Of a DNA stretch of 64,000 nucleotides, positions 16,186-22,932 are shown piece by piece. The notes under the pieces are model-generated. The model searched no databases. It was not told the origin of the DNA and worked only from the letters and a program-made list of their open reading frames with translations. The position numbers and the translations under genes were made by a program. Each line of letters starts with the position of its first letter. Position 1 is the first letter of the stretch. This DNA is from Amycolatopsis palatopharyngis (GTDB taxonomy: Bacteria; Actinomycetota; Actinomycetes; Mycobacteriales; Pseudonocardiaceae): positions 62,001-126,000 of the forward strand of contig NZ_PQHZ01000015.1 of assembly GCF_003385185.1 (NCBI RefSeq). Reading direction: 5' to 3'.

Positions 16186-17158
16186 ACCGCGCCGCCGATC
16201 GGCGAAGTGCGTCCGCGACCTGCTCGCGCAGTTCCGCGGGTTCCAGCACCTCGATCTCCGCCCCGAATCTCAGCAGCTCGCCGATCGCGGCGATCGTCGG
16301 TTCCACCGGCAGTTCCACGCGTAACCATCCGTTCTCATCCGGTTCGCCCCCGGCAGCGCGCACTGCCCGCACGCCGACGGCCCCGCAGTAGAACGGTACG
16401 AGTTCTCGGGCCATGGCGGACATGCGGACCACCGCGCTCCGCGGATAGAGCCGTTTTTCGAACTCCGCCGACCACTCCTGCCAGTACTGCGTGAGATCGA
16501 AGTCCGCAGGCCGGTCGAACCGCTCGTCGAGGACGGTGAGCTCGACGATCCGCGAGACCCGGTACGTGCGCACACCCGGCTCCCTGCCACTCGAGGCGTG
16601 GGCGGCCAGGTACCAATTGCCCGCCTTGAGGACGAGACCGAGCGGCTCCAGCGTGCGCTCCACCACCTGATTGCCCCACCGCCGGTAACGCACCGAAACA
16701 CGCCGCGACTGCCATACGGTCTCCGCCAGCTCGCCGAGGCACGGGGGGCTTTCGATTCCTCGGTGCCATCCAGGGACGTCCAGGTGAAAACGCTGTGCCA
16801 CGGTGCCCGCCCGGTCCCGCAACTCGGCGGGCAGCGCCGCGTACAGCTTCAGCTGCGCGGCGGCGAGAACGGTGCCGAGTCCCAGTTCCGCCGCCGCCAC
16901 CGGCAGCCCGGCCAGCGACAGCGACTGCGCCTCCTCCTCCGTCAGCCCGGTCAGCCGGGTGCGGTAACCGTCGACGAGCTGGTATCCGCCTGCCCTGCCC
17001 CGGTCGGCGTACACCGGCACGCCGGACGCGGAGAGCGCCTCTATGTCGCGATACACGGTGCGGACGGACACCTCGAGCTCCGCCGCCAGTTCGGTCGCCG
17101 TCATCCGGCCCCGGTTCTGCAGCAACAGCAGCTCCGAGAGCAGCCTGCTCGCACGCAT
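16178..17158 (-). CDS. WYL-domain transcriptional regulator (YafY family)
   Basis: The 326-residue protein has an N-terminal HTH_11 winged helix (residues 1-60: LLSELLLLQNRGRMTATEL, SVRTVYRDIEALSASGVP, RGRAGGYQL) and a WYL domain around 140-215 (VSVRYRRWGN, LGLVLKAGNWYLAAH, RTYRVSRI), followed by a WCX domain. WYL domains bind ligands or nucleic acid. It is the first gene of a two-gene unit with the HemD-like gene and is divergent from the winged-helix protein gene over an 89-bp gap, which is the likely autoregulatory site. The effector is unknown. Confidence 0.88.
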   Translation of the reverse strand: MRASRLLSELLLLQNRGRMTATELAAELEVSVRTVYRDIEALSASGVPVYADRGRAGGYQLVDGYRTRLTGLTEEEAQSLSLAGLPVAAAELGLGTVLAAAQLKLYAALPAELRDRAGTVAQRFHLDVPGWHRGIESPPCLGELAETVWQSRRVSVRYRRWGNQVVERTLEPLGLVLKAGNWYLAAHASSGREPGVRTYRVSRIVELTVLDERFDRPADFDLTQYWQEWSAEFEKRLYPRSAVVRMSAMARELVPFYCGAVGVRAVRAAGGEPDENGWLRVELPVEPTIAAIGELLRFGAEIEVLEPAELREQVADALRRSAARYG

Positions 17159-17247
17159 GAAGGCAGCGTAACTCCTAAAACTGACAGGAGCTGACAGGTA
17201 TCCGGGGCAGACTGGGCCACGAAACCTGAACGAGTAGGAGTCGCGGA

Positions 17248-18366
17248 ATGCTCAGGGTGGACCGCAAGCAGGTACTGGCCTATCGGATCGCCACACAGGG
17301 CCTGCATCGCCAGGAAACGGATCCGGCCGGACTGGCAGTGCTGGATCTCGGTATTCAGGACAATCAGCGGGATTCCGGTGCGCTCGCGATGGCCGCGAGG
17401 GTCCGTGGCGACCGCAGCGCGCAGGCACTGGCCGACGATCCCCGGTTCGGCCTCGCCTGGTCGCACCGGGGCGCGCCACACTGGCATCGCGCGGGTGACC
17501 TCGCGGGACTCGCCGCCGCATTGGTACCGCTGGACGACAGCGACGCGCAGGCGCGCATGGGCTGGCAACGGAGCCGAGTCGCCGCTGCCGGCATGCCACC
17601 GAAGGAGGCGCTGCTCACCACGGCGAAGGCGATCCGCGAAGCCGTGGACCGGCCGATGACCAAAGGCGCGGCCAGCACGATCGTCACCGGCCTCGTGCCC
17701 GCCGGGCTGTCCGTGTGGTGCCGCCCCTGCGGTTGCACGCACGTGCTGGAGCAGCTCATGCGTCTCGCGGCGCCGATCGGCGGCGTTCGGCTGGTGGCCG
17801 GCGCCAGCCCCGCGACGCTCGCCCCGCTCGAGGACAGGCGGCCGGTCACCGGTGATCCAGATCTGAGCGCCGTCACCTCGATCGTCACCGCCTACCTCTG
17901 CCTGCACGGTCCCGCGACATCCGGTGAGGCGGCCGGTTTCATCGGAACCACCAGAAAGGCCATCGGCCCGGTCTGGCCGGACGAGCTCGCTGAGGTCGGG
18001 TTCGACGGCCGGAAGACGTTCCTGCCCGCCGCGCGGCTACCCCTGCTGGAGAACCCGCCCGAACCCGCCGTGGTCCGGCTCCTGCCACCGTCGGATCCCC
18101 TGCTGCAAGGACGCGACCGGCTGACCCTCGTGCCGGACAAACTGCTGCACAAGGAGATCTGGAAAATCCTCGGCAATCCCGGCGTGATCCTCGCCGACGG
18201 TGAACTGGCGGGTACGTGGCGGGCGAAGACCTCGGGCAAGCGTTTGCGTATCACCGTGTCGCTGTTCTGGAACCTCCCCCGGCCGGTCCGCGAGCAGATC
18301 GAGGACGAGGCCGAACGCGTGGCGGCCGTCCGGGGATACACCGAGACCACGGTGGACTGGCCCTAG
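17248..18366 (+). CDS. Winged-helix DNA-binding protein, AlkZ/YcaQ (HTH_42) superfamily
   Basis: The 372-residue protein fits the HTH_42 family: an N-terminal helix (DRKQVLAYRIATQGL), the segment LDLGIQDNQ, the basic helix WSHRGAPHWHR, and a C-terminal winged-helix block (LRITVSLFWNLPRPVREQI) ending in the family's ERVAAVRG motif. AlkZ-type members are DNA glycosylases with a catalytic Q-x-Q or Q-x-D motif; here that place reads Q-D-N-Q, so activity cannot be presumed. It starts at ATG with a GAGTAGGAG site upstream. The gene ends just before a perfect 22-bp palindrome and converges with the sigma factor gene. Confidence 0.8.
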   Translation: MLRVDRKQVLAYRIATQGLHRQETDPAGLAVLDLGIQDNQRDSGALAMAARVRGDRSAQALADDPRFGLAWSHRGAPHWHRAGDLAGLAAALVPLDDSDAQARMGWQRSRVAAAGMPPKEALLTTAKAIREAVDRPMTKGAASTIVTGLVPAGLSVWCRPCGCTHVLEQLMRLAAPIGGVRLVAGASPATLAPLEDRRPVTGDPDLSAVTSIVTAYLCLHGPATSGEAAGFIGTTRKAIGPVWPDELAEVGFDGRKTFLPAARLPLLENPPEPAVVRLLPPSDPLLQGRDRLTLVPDKLLHKEIWKILGNPGVILADGELAGTWRAKTSGKRLRITVSLFWNLPRPVREQIEDEAERVAAVRGYTETTVDWP

Positions 18367-18393
18367 ACACCTCAGGAACCGCCCACCCGGGAT

Positions 18394-18415
18394 CGCACTT
18401 TCCCGGGAAAGTGCG
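18394..18415. repeat. Extragenic palindrome, copy 3 (perfect)
   Basis: The same perfect 22-bp palindrome as at 4053-4074, here centred between two convergent genes, 28 bp after one stop and 18 bp before the other. The location would suit a bidirectional terminator or a gene-end marker. Confidence 0.8.
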
Positions 18416-18432
18416 ACCAAGGAGTGGCGACG

Positions 18433-19290
18433 TCACGCCGCGGTGAGCAGGTCGGTGCCGCGGATGCGGGTGATGGTGATCGCGGCGACACGGGGACCGA
18501 CCGTCGTCACCACGACGGCGGCGAGGGGATGGCCGCCGGGCGCGATGACGTCGACCGTCCGCCCGTTGAGCCGCAACGTCGTGCTGGCCTGGATGCGGTC
18601 CGCGAACAGCCGGGTTTCTTCCGCGACCGCGACCGCGCCGACCACCGTTGGCGCGACTCCCGGCGGCAGGAGTTCGGCGTCGACGGTACGCACACAGCCC
18701 GGTGCCATCAGCATGATCATCCGTTGCAGATCTCCGCCGCGCGCCGCGTCGAGAAACGCGGTCACGACCTCACGGTGCCGTGGCTCGTCGCCACCCGCCT
18801 CGAGCTGCTCCGCGGCGCGGTGCGTCCGCGCCCTGCCTCTGCTGGCCAGCTTCTTCGCGGTGGCCGGCGTGGTGTCGAGAATGGCCGCGACCTGGGCGAA
18901 CGGGACGGCGAACAGGTCGTGCAACACGTAGGAGACGCGCTGCCGCGGTGGCAGTTGTTCGAGCAACACCAGCAGTGCGCGCGACACGTCCTCGCGGCGG
19001 ATGAAGTCTTCGTCGGCAGCGATCTGGGCGGCGGGGATCGCGTCAGCGAGCAGCGGTACCTCGCCGCGCCGGTGCCGGGCGCGCAACTGGTCGAGGCACA
19101 CCCGCGTCGTGACCGTGGTGAACCAGCCGACCGGGTTGTCAATCCGCTCGCCTGCGGTCCGCGTGCGCAGCCACGCCGTCTGCACGGCGTCCTCGGCGTC
19201 GTGCACCGACCCGAGTATCCGGTGTGCAAGGGACAGCAGCCGGGGGCGCGCTGCCTCGAACTCCTCGATCGATTCCACGGGTGATGTCAC
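18433..19290 (-). CDS. ECF41-type RNA polymerase sigma factor with SnoaL-like C-terminus
   Basis: The 285-residue protein has sigma region 2 (about 10-80: LLSLAHRILGSVHDAEDAVQ ends region 2.2, followed by AWLRT), region 4 (about 115-175: LLEQLPPRQRVSYVLHD, AAILDTTPATAKKLASRGR) and a C-terminal SnoaL-like domain (about 190-285), the arrangement of the ECF41/SigJ group. In that group the C-terminal domain both inhibits and helps activate the sigma factor, replacing an anti-sigma protein. Start is GTG with a GAAAG site. It is divergent from a DoxX-like gene whose promoter carries an ECF41-type motif. SnoaL ligands are unknown. Confidence 0.9.
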   Translation of the reverse strand: MTSPVESIEEFEAARPRLLSLAHRILGSVHDAEDAVQTAWLRTRTAGERIDNPVGWFTTVTTRVCLDQLRARHRRGEVPLLADAIPAAQIAADEDFIRREDVSRALLVLLEQLPPRQRVSYVLHDLFAVPFAQVAAILDTTPATAKKLASRGRARTHRAAEQLEAGGDEPRHREVVTAFLDAARGGDLQRMIMLMAPGCVRTVDAELLPPGVAPTVVGAVAVAEETRLFADRIQASTTLRLNGRTVDVIAPGGHPLAAVVVTTVGPRVAAITITRIRGTDLLTAA

Positions 19291-19311
19291 CTTTCACGTG
19301 TGCGGGACGTC
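19285..19311 (+). promoter_or_regulatory. ECF41-type promoter for the DoxX-like gene
   Basis: The plus strand has TGTCACC, a spacer of exactly 16 bases, and CGTC. The published ECF41 target motif, from memory, is TGTCACA-N16-CGTC, so 10 of 11 fixed bases agree. It points at the DoxX-like gene 50 bp downstream and overlaps the sigma gene's start codon on the other strand. Confidence 0.75.
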
Positions 19312-19360
19312 AGGACGGTCGCGCAACCACCACGACGGGACGCACTCAGGAGGCAACGGC

Positions 19361-19753
19361 ATGAGCATACTCGCGGTATCCGGCACTGGCGGCGGTGTCG
19401 TCACGGCACTCGCAGTCGTGACGGTCTTGTGCATCGTCGCGAACCTGGTCATCTCGGTCGCCGACTTCCGCCGTGCCGAATTCGTGCTGGCGAACTCGGC
19501 CGAGGTCGGCCTGCCGCCGTCGACGATTCCATATCTCGCCACGCTCAAGACGGCGGGCGCGGCAGGTCTGGCCATCGGCTTCGTGGGCCTTCCCTGGCTG
19601 GGACTCGCTGCCGGGATCGGCCTCGTCGTGTTCTTCATCGGCGCCGTAGGTGCGCACATCCGGGCGCGAGTGCTCTACAACATCGGCTTTCCGTCGCTGT
19701 ACCTGCTGCTCGCGCTCGGTGCGACGGCGTACTTCGCGCAGGTCGTCTGGTGA
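19361..19753 (+). CDS. DoxX-like membrane protein, probable ECF41 target
   Basis: The 130-residue protein has four membrane segments (VVTALAVVTVLCIVANLVI, residues near 60-100 in two segments, and SLYLLLALGATAYFAQVVW at the end) and the conserved ADFRRAEFV, PYLATLKTAGAAGLAIG and HIRAR motifs of DoxX-like proteins. The start ATG has an excellent CAGGAGG site. Placement behind an ECF41-type promoter and beside the sigma gene suggests it belongs to that sigma factor's regulon, as small redox or membrane proteins often do. Its function is not known. Confidence 0.82.
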   Translation: MSILAVSGTGGGVVTALAVVTVLCIVANLVISVADFRRAEFVLANSAEVGLPPSTIPYLATLKTAGAAGLAIGFVGLPWLGLAAGIGLVVFFIGAVGAHIRARVLYNIGFPSLYLLLALGATAYFAQVVW

Positions 19754-19775
19754 GCGCCTGCCACCTCCAGCAATA

Positions 19776-19800
19776 TTCGGAACTTTTTGAAGAGTTCGAA
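19776..19800. promoter_or_regulatory. Inverted repeat upstream of the MarR gene (candidate operator)
   Basis: TTCGGAACT and AGTTCGAA are inverted arms (one bulged base) separated by eight bases; the AT-rich stretch stands out in this GC-rich DNA. It lies 35 bp before the MarR-type gene and is a plausible autoregulatory site. Confidence 0.5.
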
Positions 19801-19834
19801 ATGCTAGAATTGACGCGAGGTGGATGGGAGGCTC

Positions 19835-20293
19835 ATGACCGAGCACACGACAGAGGCTGCCGAGGAACTCGCCCTGATCCTGACCAGGAACGGGATGCAG
19901 CGGATGACCGCGCGGGTGCTCGGGATCCTGCTCTTCACGCAGCAGGACACCATCACGGCAGGCGAGATCGCCGAGCAGTTGAAGGCCAGCCCCGGCTCGG
20001 TGTCGGGTGCGATCAAGATGCTGACCCCCACCGGCCTCATCGAGAAGGTCCCCGTACCCGGCAGCAGGCGCGAACACTTCCGGTTCCCTGACGACGGCTG
20101 GCCGACACTCATGTCCGCGCAGAACGACGTCGTCCGGCTCATGCAGGAGGCGGCGGAACGGGGGGCCGCCGCTGTGGGGCCGGAGACCACAGCCGGACGC
20201 CGGTTGATGGACATGCGGGATTTCTACGCTTACCTGATGAAGGAACTGCCCGCGGTGATCGACCGCTGGCGAGCCGAGCGAAAGCAGATGTGA
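19835..20293 (+). CDS. GbsR/MarR-type winged-helix regulator
   Basis: The 152-residue protein has the GbsR/MarR layout: a helix with RNGMQRMTARVLGILLF, a winged helix-turn-helix (ITAGEIAEQLKASPGSVSGAIKML, TGLIEKVPVPGSRREHFRF) and C-terminal dimerisation helices. The ATG opening MTEHTT has a GGGAGG site; an upstream in-frame ATG 15 bases earlier is less well placed. Its last codons overlap the GTG of the following DUF6653 gene (ATGTGA), so the two are co-translated and the regulator probably controls that gene. The ligand is unknown. Confidence 0.88.
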   Translation: MTEHTTEAAEELALILTRNGMQRMTARVLGILLFTQQDTITAGEIAEQLKASPGSVSGAIKMLTPTGLIEKVPVPGSRREHFRFPDDGWPTLMSAQNDVVRLMQEAAERGAAAVGPETTAGRRLMDMRDFYAYLMKELPAVIDRWRAERKQM

Positions 20294-20760
20294 GTATGAA
20301 CCGGAAAGCGAGCGCGCTCCGGCACACGATCTTCGCCAGGCACTCCAGCCCGTGGAGCGCGTGGACCCGCTGGCTCAGCACCCCATTGACACTGGTGCCG
20401 GTGTGGACCCGGAAATGGAGCCACGGCGCGGTTGTCGGTGCCTGGATGGCGCTCAACCCCGTGGTGTTCCCCAAGCCGCCGGACGACAGCGCGTGGGCCA
20501 CCAGGGCGATTCTCGGCGAAGAACGATGGATCGCCAAGCGGCCGAAAGACGCCGCACTGGCCGTCAACACCGCGGGCACGGTGATGATGGGGGCTGCCGT
20601 ACTCGCCGCCCGCAAGCGAAAACTCGTTCCCGCGGTCGTCGCCACATGTGTCCAGATGGGACTGGTCATGGCCTACTGGGAGCAGATGGCCCGCTATTAC
20701 GAGACCCACGACGTGGCAGGCTCACGAGCCCAGCTCGACCCGGCAAGCGCCGCCGAGTAG
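20290..20760 (+). CDS. DUF6653 family membrane-associated protein
   Basis: The 156-residue protein shows the family pattern HSSPWSAWTRW, WSHGAVVGAWMALNPVVFPKP and ATRAILGEERW, and has two hydrophobic stretches (NTAGTVMMGAAVLAA and VPAVVATCVQMGLVMAYW). The function of this family is not known. Start is GTG within the ATGTGA overlap; an ATG two codons later is the alternative. Its last 64 bases overlap the end of the convergent chelatase gene, an antisense arrangement that leaves no room for a terminator between them. Confidence 0.75.
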   Translation: MSMNRKASALRHTIFARHSSPWSAWTRWLSTPLTLVPVWTRKWSHGAVVGAWMALNPVVFPKPPDDSAWATRAILGEERWIAKRPKDAALAVNTAGTVMMGAAVLAARKRKLVPAVVATCVQMGLVMAYWEQMARYYETHDVAGSRAQLDPASAAE

Positions 20761-21443
20761 CGCCGCAGCACCAGGGCGGCGACTCCGGGGAGGACGTCAG
20801 GGCCACCGCCGGCGGAGTAGGCGCACAACGGGCCGGCCACTACGTCGGCCCCCGCCGCGTCGACCCTGCGCTGGAACAGCCCGGGGGCCAGCAACCATGA
20901 TGCGACCGCGACACGCCCGCCCGCCCTGCGCGCGGCACTGACCGCGCCGGCGATGTCCGGCTCCGCCGTGGCGGCGTATCCGATCCGGACCGGCGCCCGC
21001 AGCCGGTCCGCCAGTGCGTGCGCCACGAATTCCACTTCGGACAGTGCGCGTGGGTCGCTCGATCCGGCCGCGGCCAGTACCACCGCGTCGTTCTCGCGAT
21101 GCCCCGCCGCCCGCAGCCGCCGCAGTAGCACCTCGACCAACTCCGGTGCGGGACCGAATGCCTTCGCCAGCAGCACGTCCTGCCACCGGAGATCCCGCGC
21201 TGCCGCGATCTGGGCGGGAATATCGGTCCGGACGTGGTAGCCCGAGGCCAGGAAGGCAGGCACCACAACGACTGGTCCACAGTGGTCGCCGACGTCGCGT
21301 AGCACCGAGGTGACATCCGGCTCCCGTACGTCGGCGTAGGCGACCCGCACCGGCACACCCGACCGCCGCACCAGTTCGGCGAGCCGCTCGATCACCAACG
21401 GCCCTGCCGGATCCCGGGTTCCGTGAGCTGCCAGCACGATCAC
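20697..21443 (-). CDS. Sirohydrochlorin-chelatase-like protein (CbiX/SirB family)
   Basis: The 248-residue product has two CbiX-like half domains with the His motif LAAHGTRD at the N-terminus, a second conserved His in FLASGYHVRTDIP, and AAAGSSDPRA with ASWLLAPGLFQRR in the second half. CbiX/SirB proteins insert metal into sirohydrochlorin; as last gene of the nitrite reductase unit it would supply siroheme for NirB. The matching His of the second half (usually AAHGS) is Ala-Ala-Ala-Gly, so only one active site looks intact, as in long CbiX. Start GTG overlaps the nnaR stop by 4 nt. The 3' end overlaps the convergent DUF6653 gene. Confidence 0.85.
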   Translation of the reverse strand: MIVLAAHGTRDPAGPLVIERLAELVRRSGVPVRVAYADVREPDVTSVLRDVGDHCGPVVVVPAFLASGYHVRTDIPAQIAAARDLRWQDVLLAKAFGPAPELVEVLLRRLRAAGHRENDAVVLAAAGSSDPRALSEVEFVAHALADRLRAPVRIGYAATAEPDIAGAVSAARRAGGRVAVASWLLAPGLFQRRVDAAGADVVAGPLCAYSAGGGPDVLPGVAALVLRRYSAALAGSSWAREPATSWVS

Positions 21444-22573
21444 GGCCGCTGCGCCCCTTCCCGCCGCTGAACGGCAAGCCGATAGCCGCGCTTGACCACG
21501 GTCTGCACCAGCGTGGCCTCCCCCAGTGAGATCCGGAGCCTGCCGATCGCCGTCTCCACCGCGTGCTCCTCACCGCCACCTGGCAGTGCCGAGGTCAGCT
21601 CTCTGCGGGAGACCACCCTGCCCGGGCTCCTGGCCAGCGCTCGCAGGACCGACATCGGCGCCGGTGCCACCTCACACAGCTCGCCGTCCACCACGGCGGC
21701 CTGGCCGCGCAGCTCTATCTGCCGTCCGGCGGCGGACAACCGGGGCGAGCGGTCGACAAGGGTGTGCGCGAGAGCCCGTGCCAGCGCACCGATCCTGGCA
21801 CGTTCGGGCTGGACCACCGGGATGCCCAGCGTCGTGAGCGGTGCCGCGGCGATCGGCCCCACACAGGCCGCCACCACCCTGCCGGACAACGCCTCCACCA
21901 GCGCTGCCTGCCTGCCGGTGCGTCGGGCCATCGCCAGCGTGCTCGCCGCTGCGGGCGCGCTCGTGAACGGCATGGCGTCGATCGTCCCGTCCAGCACCGC
22001 GTCGATGAGGCGGTCGAGCGGACCGGGATCGGCGGGCGCGACCCAGCGATAGACCGGGATCTCGATGACCTCGGCCCCTGCCGAACGCAGGGCGTCCACG
22101 AAGTAGGGCAATGGCTCGCCGTGCAACTGGACCACTATCCGCCGTCCGTCCACCCCGGACTCCAGCAGGTGCCGCAGCACCTCCGCATTGCTCTCCGAAA
22201 CCGGGGAGTAGTTCTCGCAAAGCCCCGCGGCCCTCACTGCCCCCTTGGCCTTCGGCCCCCTGGTCAGCAGGTTGGTGTTCCGCAGCCGCGCCAGTAGTCG
22301 CTCACCGACGCCCCATCCCTCGGCTGCCTCGATCCAGCCGCGGAAACCGATCCCCGTCGTGGCCACCACGGCATCCACCGGTTCCGTCAGCAACTCGCGC
22401 GTCGCGGCATGCAGTTCAGTGTCATCCGAAAGCGGGACGATCCGGATCGCGGGGCCGTACCGCACCACCGCGCCCTTTCGCACGAGCAACGCACCGAGTT
22501 CGTCGGCACGGCGGGCGGCTGTGATGCCCACCGCGAACCCGGCCAGTGGCAGCAGGTCGGACGGCGCGGTCAC
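21440..22573 (-). CDS. nnaR: NnaR: HemD-like regulator with C-terminal winged helix
   Basis: Residues 1-265 form a uroporphyrinogen-III-synthase-like domain (GITAARRADEL, TTGIGFRGWIEAAEGWG, RGPKAKGAVRAAGL, VQPERARIGALARAL). Residues 280-377 form an OmpR-type winged helix (MSVLRALARSPGRVVSRREL, EHAVETAIGRLRISLGE, VVKRGYRLAV). NnaR proteins of Streptomyces and mycobacteria have this fusion and act with GlnR to activate nitrate and nitrite assimilation genes. Position directly after nirD with a 4-nt GTGA overlap supports the call. Whether the HemD-like half keeps enzyme activity is not known. Confidence 0.9.
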   Translation of the reverse strand: MTAPSDLLPLAGFAVGITAARRADELGALLVRKGAVVRYGPAIRIVPLSDDTELHAATRELLTEPVDAVVATTGIGFRGWIEAAEGWGVGERLLARLRNTNLLTRGPKAKGAVRAAGLCENYSPVSESNAEVLRHLLESGVDGRRIVVQLHGEPLPYFVDALRSAGAEVIEIPVYRWVAPADPGPLDRLIDAVLDGTIDAMPFTSAPAAASTLAMARRTGRQAALVEALSGRVVAACVGPIAAAPLTTLGIPVVQPERARIGALARALAHTLVDRSPRLSAAGRQIELRGQAAVVDGELCEVAPAPMSVLRALARSPGRVVSRRELTSALPGGGEEHAVETAIGRLRISLGEATLVQTVVKRGYRLAVQRREGAQRP

Positions 22574-22932
22574 GGCGAACCCACGTGCACGATCCCACCC
22601 CGCAGCCGGACAGGGTAGGTGGCGACCGCGACCGAGTCGTCGTCGAGGCAGCTACCGGTACGCAGATCGAATCGCTGCTTGAGCATCGGGGAGGCCACGA
22701 ACGGCACGCCTTCGCTGTCGCCGAGGATGCCGCGGGACAGTACGGCCGCCCGGGAAAACGGGTCTATGTTGGACAGCGCGAAGAGCTCATCATCCACAGT
22801 GCGGAACACCGCAACCTGCCGCCCACCGGGCAACAGGGCCGCGACACCGCCGCCGCGCACGACCTCCTCGGCGGCGCATATCGCTGTCCAGGTCATCCCG
22901 TGCGGCTCGCTCACTCCGGTCACCGCGGTCAT
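22570..22932 (-). CDS. nirD: NirD: small subunit of NADH-dependent nitrite reductase
   Basis: The 120-residue protein fits NirD: WTAICAAEEVVRGGGVAALLPG, the Rieske-like core VAVFRTVDDELFALSNIDPFSRAAVLSRGI and the LKQRFDLRTGSCLDDDS end. The Rieske cysteine/histidine ligands are absent as usual for NirD. Its ATG overlaps the nirB stop (ATGA); it is followed by nnaR with a GTGA overlap. An in-frame upstream extension exists but would run inside nirB, so the overlap start is chosen. Confidence 0.93.
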   Translation of the reverse strand: MTAVTGVSEPHGMTWTAICAAEEVVRGGGVAALLPGGRQVAVFRTVDDELFALSNIDPFSRAAVLSRGILGDSEGVPFVASPMLKQRFDLRTGSCLDDDSVAVATYPVRLRGGIVHVGSP

